Assembly (NCBI GenBank): GCA_046329515.1
Contig: JAXLUM010000001.1
Location: forward strand, 310,001 to 374,000
Origin: Bog-950 sp046329515
Lineage (GTDB): Bacteria > Bacteroidota > Bacteroidia > Chitinophagales > LD1
Direction of reading: 5' to 3'
DNA: 64,000 nt
Part shown: positions 1 to 8,233 of the stretch, piece by piece
How positions within the stretch are numbered: position 1 is the first letter of the stretch
How the letters are laid out: every line of letters starts with the position of its first letter
Made by a program: the position numbers and the translations under genes
Notes under the pieces: model-generated
The model's input: the letters and a program-made list of their open reading frames with translations, nothing else
Database searches by the model: none
What the model was told of the DNA's origin: nothing

Positions 1-793
1 CCTTTCCCATTTTAGAATAAGCCTGGCCCATGTGTTGCGCCAAATCGCACTGATAACGTTTATGGCCCAGGCTGCTCATAGATTCATAAGCTGCTTTAAT
101 ATTTTCCAGCCCTTTCTCTAAATCGCCTTTGCTGCACAGCCATGCGCCTTTGTTACCCTGTATAACTGCAGCTGCTACCACGTTATTGGTTTCGGTAGCG
201 TATTGAATGGAGGTATTAAAGTGATAAAGTTTTTGAGCAGGGTCTGTAATGCGTGATGCTAAGGAATTATGCGTAAGGCAAAGACGTGCCTTATCGTTGG
301 TTTCACTAAAAATTTCAAACGCCTTTTGCAGAAAGTCGTCAGCCAGTTTTTCCAGCTTTAAATCAATAAAAAGCGCTGCCAGGTTTTGATAAACTATGCC
401 CAGGCGTCCCTTGCCTTTTCGGCTAAGCTCCTTATGCTCCAACAAACTTTTGCCTTTGATGTAAGCATCGCGGCATTTATTAAAGTTGCCCAGCAGGGCA
501 TAGTTTCTGCCAATGGTTACGTAGTAACCGCCAAGGGCTTCGTAGTCAATGGCGGGGTCTAACTCGTCAGCTGCAGCCTGGGTAAAATCTATGGCATACT
601 GATAACGGTTTTGTACATCGCTATAGAAGTTAGCCAGGTGAACATTTACGAAATTGATAATTGCCTTGTTGCCTTCGGCACGGGCCTGTTCCAATAAAGC
701 AAAACCCATTGGCAGCGCTTCTTCTTTACGCTGCTTAATCAACTGCTCAAATTCCAGGAATCGGGGTTCCTGTTCAGGGTCTGTATGCAACAT
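1..793 (-). CDS. TPR-repeat protein (partial, N-terminal part)
   Basis: An open reverse-strand frame starts at the ATG at 793 and runs off the left edge, so about 264 N-terminal residues are visible. The translation begins MLHTDPEQEPRFLEFEQL and has no signal peptide. It is almost wholly helical, with repeated A/G/Y patterns of about 40 residues typical of tetratricopeptide repeats (for example EALGGYYVTIGRNYALLGNF and GIVYQNLAALFIDLKLEKLA). Such N-terminal TPR blocks often precede a kinase, cyclase or HTH domain, but the C-terminal part lies outside the window, so no function can be given. It is separated by about 20 nt from the next reverse-strand gene's stop, but that gene belongs to a transcript coming from the right. 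Confidence 0.75.
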   Translation of the reverse strand, partial: MLHTDPEQEPRFLEFEQLIKQRKEEALPMGFALLEQARAEGNKAIINFVNVHLANFYSDVQNRYQYAIDFTQAAADELDPAIDYEALGGYYVTIGRNYALLGNFNKCRDAYIKGKSLLEHKELSRKGKGRLGIVYQNLAALFIDLKLEKLADDFLQKAFEIFSETNDKARLCLTHNSLASRITDPAQKLYHFNTSIQYATETNNVVAAAVIQGNKGAWLCSKGDLEKGLENIKAAYESMSSLGHKRYQCDLAQHMGQAYSKMGK

Positions 794-813
794 GCAGCTA
801 TAAAGATAAAATA

Positions 814-1617
814 CTAATGAGAAGATAGAAAGGCCTGCAAGGCTGCGGCTTTTTCGGGGAACTCACTAAGATCGTTATGATGGCCGCCGGGTATTAACAC
901 CAGCGTTTTTACTGTGGTGAAGGCAGCGTAGAGTTTCTTGCCATGCTCTGCAGGAATAAGTGAATCATCCGTACCGTGCAGAATAAGAACAGGAACTTTA
1001 ATGCCTGGCGCTTTTTCAAGATTGTTGAATTGGTATTTAAGCAAAAGGCCGGGCAGAAGAAAAGGCATTTTTTCCCTGCCTAAAGCAGGGATGCTGCAAT
1101 AGGGAGATTCCAGAATAAGGCCGCCGGTTTTTTGCGTAGTAGCCAACTGCGTAGCTATACCGGTACCAATAGAGCGGCCATATATAATTATGTCTTCAGG
1201 CTTATAGCCTTCGGTTAGCAGAAAATTGTAAGCGGCTTTTCCATCGGTATAAAAACCTTCTTCTGAAAATTTCCCTTCACTTTTACCGTAGCCGCCATAA
1301 TCAATAAGCAGTAAGTCTTTTTTGTGCTCCAGTATTTCGGGCGCCATATGCTGCCAGCTTGACAAATGGCCCGCATTGCCATGTAGGTACAGCACCACAC
1401 CTTTATTCCCTGCGCGTTTATACAGAATGCCGTTTATTTTATCGCCATTGGGTTTAGCGATAAACACTTCGCGGTCTTCGGCTGTAAGGTTGAAAGGATA
1501 ATCCTTTCGTAATGGCTCAGCCGGAAAAATTATTTTTTCCTGTAATAAATAAGTAGCCAGCAGTACCAACAAATACAAAACAACTACTACCAGCAAGGCT
1601 ATTTTCAATGTTTTCAT
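814..1617 (-). CDS. Membrane-anchored alpha/beta hydrolase (ABHD13/S33-like)
   Basis: This 267-aa protein has an N-terminal signal anchor (residues 4-25) followed by an alpha/beta-hydrolase fold. The visible catalytic set is the nucleophile elbow GRSIG with S149, the oxyanion strand motif YLHGNAGH at 77-84, the acid in HGTDDSLIP (probably D218), and the base in GGHHND (H246 or H247). These match serine aminopeptidase/ABHD12-13-type hydrolases, which act on esters, lipids or peptides; the substrate cannot be read from sequence. Its ATG overlaps the stop of the upstream desaturase-like gene by 4 nt (ATGA), so the two are translationally coupled. That suggests a membrane-lipid role, which is inference only. 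Confidence 0.85.
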   Translation of the reverse strand: MKTLKIALLVVVVLYLLVLLATYLLQEKIIFPAEPLRKDYPFNLTAEDREVFIAKPNGDKINGILYKRAGNKGVVLYLHGNAGHLSSWQHMAPEILEHKKDLLLIDYGGYGKSEGKFSEEGFYTDGKAAYNFLLTEGYKPEDIIIYGRSIGTGIATQLATTQKTGGLILESPYCSIPALGREKMPFLLPGLLLKYQFNNLEKAPGIKVPVLILHGTDDSLIPAEHGKKLYAAFTTVKTLVLIPGGHHNDLSEFPEKAAALQAFLSSH

Positions 1618-2258
1618 TTCAGAGTGCGGAATACAAAGTCAAACACCGGATAGGAGATATTGAAGTTGTATTTATCCATGAGTTTTAGGTTGTGGTGATT
1701 ATGATGCAGATGGCGTAACAGCTTAAGAAAAGGCAGTTTATAAATCCAATGGGTTTCGGGTAAGTGATAGGCCAAATGAAGCCATTCATAATTTAAGTAA
1801 TAGGCAAGCGTAGTGGCTATATACAACATGGCGGCATTAAGGCTGAAAAAGTAAAAGATAGCAGCGGCCACAGGGAGCACAAAAAACACCGAAAAGAAAA
1901 TGAGAAGAACAGGAGGGAAGAGGATAATCTTGAAATCGTTTACAGTATCACAGTTCATTTTTTCGTTGGTAAAGAAATGATGGTGTTGCAGGGTGTGCCT
2001 TTTAAATACCGCCTGCAATGCCTTGTATTTATGGTGCATTGGGTAGCGGTGCCCTATGTATTCGAAAAGATTGGTGTAAAGAAAGGTGATGGGAATAATT
2101 AATAACTGTTTGAGGGTAAGTGCATGCATGTTAAGTAGGCAAACGGAAATGCCGCCAATGCACCATAACGTGATGAACACAAAATGCAGTTTGCCGGAAT
2201 ACCCGGCACCTATATTTTCTTCTCTGAACCGATGGCGGAAAACTTCGGTGTGTTCCAT
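1614..2258 (-). CDS. Sterol desaturase/fatty acid hydroxylase family membrane protein
   Basis: This 214-aa protein has four or five hydrophobic segments and the histidine clusters of the fatty acid hydroxylase superfamily (PF04116). In the translation these are GHRYPMHH, HTLQHHH, HLAYHLPETH and RHLHHNHH near the C-terminus. In the family these bind a di-iron centre that hydroxylates or desaturates lipid chains at the membrane. I chose the ATG at 2258 (MEHTEVFRHRF); an in-frame TTG 21 nt upstream is possible. The downstream alpha/beta hydrolase overlaps its stop by 4 nt. The upstream 140 bp carries several GTGTCAAC motifs that may be regulatory. The exact substrate is unknown. Confidence 0.8.
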   Translation of the reverse strand: MEHTEVFRHRFREENIGAGYSGKLHFVFITLWCIGGISVCLLNMHALTLKQLLIIPITFLYTNLFEYIGHRYPMHHKYKALQAVFKRHTLQHHHFFTNEKMNCDTVNDFKIILFPPVLLIFFSVFFVLPVAAAIFYFFSLNAAMLYIATTLAYYLNYEWLHLAYHLPETHWIYKLPFLKLLRHLHHNHHNLKLMDKYNFNISYPVFDFVFRTLK

Positions 2259-2270
2259 TAGCACTAAAGT

Positions 2271-2380
2271 AAGTGTCAACTTTTTAAAAAGCGCTCATTT
2301 TTATAAATATCTGATAATCAATATTCTAGACTTATTTTTTTGAAAGTTGACGTTTTAAAAGTGTCAACTTGTGTCAACCT
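2271..2380. repeat. Cluster of GTGTCAAC motifs next to TTTTAAAA
   Basis: The gap upstream of the reverse-strand desaturase-like gene has GTGTCAAC at 2273-2280, 2361-2368 and 2371-2378, plus the inverse AAGTTGAC at 2344-2351. The inverse copy and the copy at 2363-2370 (GTCAACTT) form a perfect 8-bp dyad around GTTTTAAAAGT. The copy at 2273 is followed by TTTTTAAAAA. The spacing pattern resembles transcription factor sites, but no known regulator consensus was recognised. Confidence 0.5.
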
Positions 2381-2396
2381 TTGAATTGTTAAAAGG

Positions 2397-4070
2397 CTAC
2401 CAAAAGGCAATGTAAAGCGCGGCTAAAATGCCTAAGGCAATTAGCGAACCTACCTTAAAGCTGTCTGATACCTTAAAGAGTGAAGTATCCACTTCAAGGG
2501 CGTGCGCTTTTTTGCCATCGCGGTTTTCAAGCAGGCTTATGAGATACATGCCGGCTATGCATAACACAAATACAATTCCCATTCTATCCAAGAAAGGCAC
2601 CACGTAAACACCTTTATCATTGGCGGCAGCAAAACCTGTTGATGCCAGGAAGGAAAGGTCCATCCAATTGGGCAAAAGAGATATAAGCAATGAAAAGACG
2701 AAGCCGCCTACCATGGCAAACAAGGCTGCGCTGCTGGTAGTGCGCTTATAGAAAAAGCCCATAATGAACATGGCAAAAATGCCGGGGCTAAGCATGCCGG
2801 TATAATCCTGTATAAACTGGAAACCGCCTTTTTTATCGATACCCAAAAGCGGAGCGATAATTACTGCAATAACCATAGCTACCACAATGGTAATGCGCCC
2901 AACGTTCACCACTTTCTTTTCATCGGCATCGGGCTGTAAACGCTTTTTAAAAATATCTAATGAGAAAATGGTAGAGATGCTGTTAGCTTTACCGGCCAAA
3001 GAGGCTACTACTGCTGCGGTAAGAGCCGCAAACGCCAGGCCCTTTAAGCCAACAGGTAATAGGTTCAGCAACACGGGGTAGGCGCGGTCAGGGTTCAAAT
3101 TTTCTCCTGAACCTAAAGCGGTGGTAATATCACCCCCCTGTTGGTAAAGTACAAATGCCGCTATGCCGGGTAATACCACTATTACAGGCATTAGTAGTTT
3201 TAAGAAAGCGGCAAACAGCAAACCGTTGCGCGCTGTAGGCAAATTGGCTCCTAAGGCGCGCTGTGTTATATATTGATTGCATCCCCAATAGTTGAGGTTG
3301 GCAATCCACATGCCACCCAGTAGCACAGTTAAGCCCGGAAGGTCAAGGTAATTGGGGTTGTCCTTCTTTAATACCATATGGAAGTGGTCGCCGGCATTTT
3401 GCAGTAGCAAGCTGAAACCGCTTAGCACGCCCTGCCCCCCCAATTTGGCGGCCACAAGGTTTAAGGCAAGGTAAGTAGTAGCTAAGCCACCCAACACTAA
3501 AAAGAAGACCTGAATAATATCGGTGTAACCTATCACCTTCATGCCCCCTAAGGTAATGAGCACAGCAAACAGGCCCAGGCCATACATACAGTAACTTAAC
3601 TGCAAGCCTGAAATACTGCTAATGGCTAATGCACCTAAGTATAGGATTGAAGTAAGGTTAACCACTACATACAACAGCAGCCAAAACACGGCCATTATCA
3701 TAGCTACTGTGCCGTTATACCGTTGCTGCAGAAACTGCGGCATGGTATAAATTTTATTCTTTAAGTAAACCGGCATAAAGAATACCGCTACTATAATAAG
3801 TGTAGCAGCAGCCATCCATTCGTAACTGGCAATGGCCAGGCCCATTTTAAAGCCTGAGCCGCTCATGCCTATAAACTGTTCGGCGCTTATGTTGGAAGCA
3901 ATTAAGGAAGCGCCTATGGCCCACCAGGTCAGCTGTCCTTCTGCCAAAAAATAGTCGGTAGAGTTTTCCGCCGCTTTTCTTTTGCGTTGGTAAATCCACA
4001 GGCCAAATCCGGCCACAATTAAAAAGTAAACCAGAAATACGAGATAGTCGGCGCCACTAAGCAGGTGCAT
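2397..4070 (-). CDS. Sodium:solute symporter, vSGLT-like (Na+/galactose or glucose)
   Basis: This 557-aa protein with about 14 membrane helices belongs to the SSS family. It closely follows the Vibrio Na+/galactose transporter vSGLT as I remember that sequence: the N-terminal motif SNISAEQFIGMSGSG, the sugar-site SYEWM, the gate region NLNYWGCNQYI, AAFLKL around the sugar-site lysine, IQDYTG, and a C-terminus ending ALYIAFW. It should import a hexose with sodium across the inner membrane. It is divergent from a GH27 alpha-galactosidase, which makes released galactose the likely substrate. Two positions differ from vSGLT by eye: EWMSA is EWMAA here, and the sodium-site pair VSSL is VASL. The ATG at 4070 starts directly before the first helix. 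Confidence 0.9.
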   Translation of the reverse strand: MHLLSGADYLVFLVYFLIVAGFGLWIYQRKRKAAENSTDYFLAEGQLTWWAIGASLIASNISAEQFIGMSGSGFKMGLAIASYEWMAAATLIIVAVFFMPVYLKNKIYTMPQFLQQRYNGTVAMIMAVFWLLLYVVVNLTSILYLGALAISSISGLQLSYCMYGLGLFAVLITLGGMKVIGYTDIIQVFFLVLGGLATTYLALNLVAAKLGGQGVLSGFSLLLQNAGDHFHMVLKKDNPNYLDLPGLTVLLGGMWIANLNYWGCNQYITQRALGANLPTARNGLLFAAFLKLLMPVIVVLPGIAAFVLYQQGGDITTALGSGENLNPDRAYPVLLNLLPVGLKGLAFAALTAAVVASLAGKANSISTIFSLDIFKKRLQPDADEKKVVNVGRITIVVAMVIAVIIAPLLGIDKKGGFQFIQDYTGMLSPGIFAMFIMGFFYKRTTSSAALFAMVGGFVFSLLISLLPNWMDLSFLASTGFAAANDKGVYVVPFLDRMGIVFVLCIAGMYLISLLENRDGKKAHALEVDTSLFKVSDSFKVGSLIALGILAALYIAFW

Positions 4071-4140
4071 GGGTAAGGGTTTATGTGAACGTAAGGAAAA
4101 ATCAGAAATTACGCTATCTCTTTTTATGCCTCATTAATCA

Positions 4141-4185
4141 TATACAATCATTCTTTTCAGTTTCTAAACTTTCAAAAATTGTATA
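4141..4185. promoter_or_regulatory. Widely spaced inverted repeat TATACAAT/ATTGTATA in the divergent symporter/GH27 promoter region
   Basis: TATACAAT at 4141-4148 and ATTGTATA at 4178-4185 are perfect 8-bp inverted copies, separated by 29 bp, in the 123-bp gap between the symporter and galactosidase start codons. The right copy is part of GTATACTTG, which resembles a -7 box for the galactosidase. The pair may be a shared operator, but AT-rich chance pairing is possible. Confidence 0.3.
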
Positions 4186-4193
4186 CTTGCTTT

Positions 4194-5606
4194 ATGAGAA
4201 AACTCCTCTTCTTATTAGTGTGTTTTACACAAGTATGCAATGCACAGGTTAAGGATATGCTGTATAGCGGCCCGCCGGTTTTTCACGGGGCTAAAGTGGT
4301 TGGCAATTATCCCAATACAGATTTTCTGTTTACCGTTCCCGCTACCGGAGCAAGGCCAATAACATTTACTGCAGAGGGCTTACCGGCCGGTTTAAAGCTG
4401 GATGCTGCTACAGGAATTATTACAGGTAAAGTGGGCGCCAAAGGTAATTACACCTTTAAAGTAAATGCTCAAAACGCACAGGGCAAAAGTACTGAAGAAA
4501 TACGGTTGGAAGTAGGAGAGTTACTATGCCTTACACCTCCTATGGGTTGGAACAGTTGGAATGTGTTTACCAAAGATATTGATGAGAAGATGCTTATTGA
4601 AATGGCTGATGCCATGGTAAGCACAGGCATGCGCGATTTGGGTTACCAGTACATTAATATTGATGATTTTTGGCATGCTGATACGCGCGATTCATTGGGT
4701 AATCCGGTGGCTAACCCTGCTAAGTTCCCTCATGGAATAAAGTATGTAGCGGATTATGTTCATGCGAAAGGTTTAAAGCTTGGCATTTATTCCTGCGCCG
4801 GCACAATGACCTGCGGCCGCTGTTTTGGCGGCTACAGCCACGAAGAAATTGATGCAAAGAAATATGCGGAGTGGGGTGTGGACTTGCTGAAGTATGATTA
4901 CTGCTATGCCCCATGGACGCGTAAGCCTGCTATTGAGCGATACACGGCTATGGGCACAGCACTGCGTAACTCAGGCCGCTCTATTGTGTTTAGTGTTTGC
5001 GAATGGGGAATACGTAAGCCATGGCTATGGGCGCACAAAACCGGCGGCAGTTATTGGCGTACTACACCCGATATTTTTGATACCTGGCACAGCGGTTCGC
5101 CATGGCAAATGAGCGTTATGGAAATTGTGCGCCGCAACCAAAAGCTGGCTAAGTATGCAGGCCCCGGCCATTGGAATGACCCCGATATGCTGATTGTAGG
5201 TAACTACGGAAAGGGTAAGGCTACCGGCGCTAACGGACAGTTTAAAGGAATGAGTGATGTTGAATACCACAGCCATATGGCCTTGTGGTGTATGTTTTCG
5301 GCACCTCTTTTAAGTAGTTGCGATTTGCGTAATATGAATGAGGCCACTTATGCCATATTAATGGATACTACTTTGTTGCGAGTAAACCAGGATGATTTAG
5401 GTGAGCAGGCACGCCTGGTTGCTACAAAAAAAGGTGTGCGCTTATACAGCCGTAACCTTGCCGGTAATAAAGAAGCGCTGATGGTGTTTAATACCACAGC
5501 TAAAGAGGTAACTGTTGGTGCAGATTACTTTGGGCACAAGTGGGCATTGCTTCAGGAAAGGAAATTACAGCCACACGAGGCGCAGGTTTTCATTTTAAAT
5601 AAATAG
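4194..5606 (+). CDS. Alpha-galactosidase, GH27, with N-terminal Ig-like domain
   Basis: This 470-aa exported enzyme should hydrolyse terminal alpha-galactosides in the periplasm or outside. Residues 1-18 form a signal peptide. Residues about 50-108 look like a putative Ig (He_PIG) domain. The GH27 barrel starts at LTPPMGWNSWN (113-123). The nucleophile is D235 in LLKYDYCY and the acid/base candidate is D293 in RTTPDIFDTW; GHWNDPDML follows at 326-333. The ATG at 4194 gives a clean signal peptide; an in-frame TTG lies 15 nt upstream. It is divergent from the sugar symporter and 5 nt upstream of an amidase gene, so it probably heads a transcript of three genes. Confidence 0.92.
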   Translation: MRKLLFLLVCFTQVCNAQVKDMLYSGPPVFHGAKVVGNYPNTDFLFTVPATGARPITFTAEGLPAGLKLDAATGIITGKVGAKGNYTFKVNAQNAQGKSTEEIRLEVGELLCLTPPMGWNSWNVFTKDIDEKMLIEMADAMVSTGMRDLGYQYINIDDFWHADTRDSLGNPVANPAKFPHGIKYVADYVHAKGLKLGIYSCAGTMTCGRCFGGYSHEEIDAKKYAEWGVDLLKYDYCYAPWTRKPAIERYTAMGTALRNSGRSIVFSVCEWGIRKPWLWAHKTGGSYWRTTPDIFDTWHSGSPWQMSVMEIVRRNQKLAKYAGPGHWNDPDMLIVGNYGKGKATGANGQFKGMSDVEYHSHMALWCMFSAPLLSSCDLRNMNEATYAILMDTTLLRVNQDDLGEQARLVATKKGVRLYSRNLAGNKEALMVFNTTAKEVTVGADYFGHKWALLQERKLQPHEAQVFILNK

Positions 5607-5611
5607 AGGTT

Positions 5612-7105
5612 ATGACATTTGAAGAATACCGCAAGCACGACGCCACTGCACTGGCTGAACTGATTAAGAGCAAAGCCGTAACGCCCTCAAAACTTCTGGA
5701 GATAGCCACAAAGCGTGCGGAAGAAGTCAATCCGAAAATTAATGCTATAGTTACTCCTTTGCATGACTTTGCCCGTGAGCAATTGAACAATGTAGACTAT
5801 AGCGCACCTTTTGCCGGTGTGCCGTATTTAATAAAGGACCTCGGCCCGCAGTTAAAAGGCACCCGCTATACCGGTGCAAGCCGCATACTAAAGGATTATA
5901 TCTCCGAAGAAAATTCAGAGGTGACCAATCGCATACTCAATGCAGGGCTTATCATTTTTGGTAAAACCAATACTTCAGAGTTTGGTTTAAACCCCTTTGT
6001 AGAGAATGAACTTTTTGGGGCTACGCATAATCCATGGAATTTGGAACGAACAACCGGAGGCAGCAGCGGCGGCAGTGGGGCAGCAGTAGCTGCAGGTATA
6101 GTGCCTATGGCCAGCGCCAATGATGGCGGTGGTTCTATTCGTATACCGGCCAGTTGTAATGGCTTGTTTGGCATGAAGGCCACACGCGGGCGCGTAACAC
6201 TTGGCCCGCAGGTAGGAGAGCAGTGGAGTGGTGCTGTAAGTGAGGGTTGCGTGTCGCGTTCAGTGCGCGATTCAGCCTTATACCTTGATTGTATACAGGG
6301 CGCTTTGGATGGTGACCCTTACGTTATTCAAAAACCTGAAAGGCCTTACGCAGAAGAAATAAAAATGGCCACGGGCAAACTGCGTATTGGCTATACCTTG
6401 CAAATGCCCGAAGGCCTCGGCGCACAGCAGCCCGATGAAAACAAAAAGGCGATTGAACATACAGTGCAACTATTAAAGAGCCTGGGGCACGAAGTAGTGG
6501 AAGTAAAACTTCCTTTTGATAAGAAGCTGCTGACTGATTTGCTTTACATGCTTGTTATGGGCGAGTTATCTTCTACACTGGAATACATTGGCGAGCAACG
6601 CGGGCGCAAACCGCATTACAGTGAGGTGGAACCTAACACCTGGTTATTGTATAAACTGGGCAGGGCCTTTTCAGCGGCAGACTTTACCCTTGCGCGTATG
6701 CATTGGAATGAGATGGGCAGGGCAATGGCGAAATTCCATAAGGAGTATCATTTTCTGCTAACGCCTACCTTAGGTATGCAGCCTTTTAAAATCGGGGCTC
6801 TGCAAACCTCTAAGCTGGAAGATAATGCGCTTAGAATAATGAATGCCCTTGGTATTTCGCAGGTAGTTAAATACACCGGCCTTATAGAAAAGATTGCTTC
6901 AAAGATTTTTAGTTGGATACCTTATCCTCCTTTGGCAAACATCACGGGGCAGCCATCCATGTCTGTGCCATTATACTGGAGCGATGATAAACTGCCGGTA
7001 GGCGTAATGTTTACAGGTAAGATGAATGATGAGGCCACTATGTTTCGTTTAGCAGCGCAAATGGAACAGGCTGACCCTTGGTTCAATAAAACACCATCAA
7101 TTTAA
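5612..7105 (+). CDS. Amidase (amidase signature family)
   Basis: This 497-aa enzyme of the amidase signature family has no signal peptide and so acts in the cytoplasm. The Ser-cisSer-Lys triad is readable: K75 in PYLIKDLG, cis-S151 in GGSSGGSGAAVAAG, and nucleophile S175 in DGGGSIRIPAS. The insert pattern (LKGTRYTGASRILKD, ERTTGGSSGG) recalls the branch that includes 6-aminohexanoate cyclic dimer hydrolase rather than GatA, but substrate assignment from sequence is unsafe. It lies 5 nt after the galactosidase stop and 4 nt before the next gene, indicating co-transcription; why a galactosidase and an amidase share a transcript is not clear. Confidence 0.88.
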   Translation: MTFEEYRKHDATALAELIKSKAVTPSKLLEIATKRAEEVNPKINAIVTPLHDFAREQLNNVDYSAPFAGVPYLIKDLGPQLKGTRYTGASRILKDYISEENSEVTNRILNAGLIIFGKTNTSEFGLNPFVENELFGATHNPWNLERTTGGSSGGSGAAVAAGIVPMASANDGGGSIRIPASCNGLFGMKATRGRVTLGPQVGEQWSGAVSEGCVSRSVRDSALYLDCIQGALDGDPYVIQKPERPYAEEIKMATGKLRIGYTLQMPEGLGAQQPDENKKAIEHTVQLLKSLGHEVVEVKLPFDKKLLTDLLYMLVMGELSSTLEYIGEQRGRKPHYSEVEPNTWLLYKLGRAFSAADFTLARMHWNEMGRAMAKFHKEYHFLLTPTLGMQPFKIGALQTSKLEDNALRIMNALGISQVVKYTGLIEKIASKIFSWIPYPPLANITGQPSMSVPLYWSDDKLPVGVMFTGKMNDEATMFRLAAQMEQADPWFNKTPSI

Positions 7106-7109
7106 AATT

Positions 7110-7721
7110 ATGAGTGTAATTACCAGGTTGATGAAGGATTTTCACGAGGAAGTATATGGTTCTGATTCAGCCGCTATTGCTTTTTTTCAAAGGAATTATT
7201 CTTTGTTTGCAGGCATCGGTTCTTTCAAATTTAAAGCGGAGCTTGAGCTTTTTCAGGAAATGCATCTATGTTATATAGGAGCACTATACAATTTAGGTAA
7301 ATACAACAAATGCTTAAATGAGGCATTACAGTTCCAGCCACTTATTGAGGATGGCTTGGAGGAATACGGAATCAATTTTGCAGAGGATGAAAGGTATAAA
7401 TGGTTATTGTTTAAGCAGGCACAGGCAAATTATTTCTTAAGAGATTATGCCGAAGCGAAACGCTTGCTGAAGATTGTTTTATCTTATGAGCCGGACAATG
7501 ACGCCTTCATAGGTTTAATGTTAAGTACCCGTAGATGGGAGAGACAAAAACTATTTAATTTTCTAACTGTAGTTGGAGCAATTATTTTTACAGCTACTAT
7601 TTTTTTAAAGCGTTCAATGCCCAGGAACCTTGAGTTTTTTCTTTCGTCCCTAGGTCTATTGTTGATGCTTATTCCTCAATTTCAGTCGTTTTTTTTTGAA
7701 AGAAATAGACGGAAAAGATAA
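7110..7721 (+). CDS. Hypothetical protein with TPR-like helices and two C-terminal membrane segments
   Basis: This 203-aa protein is not one I recognise. Residues about 50-140 are helical with a TPR-like pattern (LGKYNKCLNEAL, YFLRDYAEAKRLLKIVL). Two hydrophobic segments follow at roughly 149-165 and 175-193, ending in a basic tail ERNRRKR that should stay in the cytoplasm. It has no N-terminal signal peptide. It starts 4 nt after the amidase stop, so it is the last gene of the galactosidase-amidase transcript. The annotation is limited to a membrane-anchored scaffold-like hypothetical. Confidence 0.65.
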   Translation: MSVITRLMKDFHEEVYGSDSAAIAFFQRNYSLFAGIGSFKFKAELELFQEMHLCYIGALYNLGKYNKCLNEALQFQPLIEDGLEEYGINFAEDERYKWLLFKQAQANYFLRDYAEAKRLLKIVLSYEPDNDAFIGLMLSTRRWERQKLFNFLTVVGAIIFTATIFLKRSMPRNLEFFLSSLGLLLMLIPQFQSFFFERNRRKR

Positions 7722-7737
7722 TATCGCAAATTCAACT

Positions 7738-7768
7738 ATTGTATCTACAATTATTATTTTTATCTTTA
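7738..7768 (+). promoter_or_regulatory. marR promoter with overlapping operator
   Basis: A -33 TTG at 7739-7741, a 19-nt spacer and TATCTTTA at 7761-7768 match the Bacteroidota promoter form (TTG-N19-TAnnTTTG, one mismatch). The palindrome ATTGTATCTACAAT (7738-7751) begins on the -33 TTG. The same TTGTA-nn-TACAA core sits at the same place in the yceI promoter, which points to autoregulation by the MarR protein. The start codon at 7773 is only about 5 nt past the -7 box, so the message may be leaderless. Confidence 0.7.
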
Positions 7769-7772
7769 CACC

Positions 7773-8222
7773 GTGGGACTGGAAGAAGACATACAACAAA
7801 AGAAATTTGGTACCGAGTACGAAAAAGCTGCTGTTAACGTATTGTACACTGCCAGTTGGTTGCACAATGTAAACGCCATTCGCTTTAAAAAGCATGGTAT
7901 TACCCCCGAACAGTTCAATGTCCTTCGTATACTTCGTGGCTCGTTCCCTAAAGCTTTAATGTTGTCCGATATTACTTGCCGTATGATTGATAAAGCCAGC
8001 AACGCTACCCGTCTGGTTGAAAAGCTTCGTCAGAAAGGCTTGGTAATCCGTGAGACCTGCCCTAACAACCGCCGCCAGGTAGACATCACCATCACCGAGA
8101 AGGGCTTGGCCATACTTACCAAAATTGATAATGAGAGCGAAGAGTGGTTAGCCACGCTTAAAGGCATTACCGCCGCCGAGGCAAAAGAGCTTAACCGCAT
8201 ACTGGATAAGTTAAGAAACTAA
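7773..8222 (+). CDS. MarR family transcriptional regulator
   Basis: This 149-aa protein has the winged-helix layout of MarR regulators: helical N-terminus, HTH around residues 60-90 (LSDITCRMIDKASNATRLVEKL), the wing with VIRETCPNNRRQVDITITEKG, and a C-terminal dimer helix. It starts with GTG at 7773. Two cysteines (C69 in the recognition region and C96 in the wing) could be redox sensors, but there is no N-terminal Cys like that of OhrR. It sits just upstream of yceI, pirin and an FMN reductase. Matching palindromes over its own and the yceI promoter make it the likely repressor of both. This resembles electrophile/quinone-responsive MarR systems (inference). Confidence 0.9.
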   Translation: MGLEEDIQQKKFGTEYEKAAVNVLYTASWLHNVNAIRFKKHGITPEQFNVLRILRGSFPKALMLSDITCRMIDKASNATRLVEKLRQKGLVIRETCPNNRRQVDITITEKGLAILTKIDNESEEWLATLKGITAAEAKELNRILDKLRN

Positions 8223-8233
8223 AATTTTTTACT

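Noticed and set aside
4720..5276. Antisense frames within the alpha-galactosidase gene
   Set aside because: They overlap a well-supported GH27 gene with intact catalytic residues and have no independent evidence.
7773..8222. Naming the MarR protein OhrR
   Set aside because: The N-terminal redox cysteine of OhrR is absent and no ohr gene is adjacent; only MarR family is supported.
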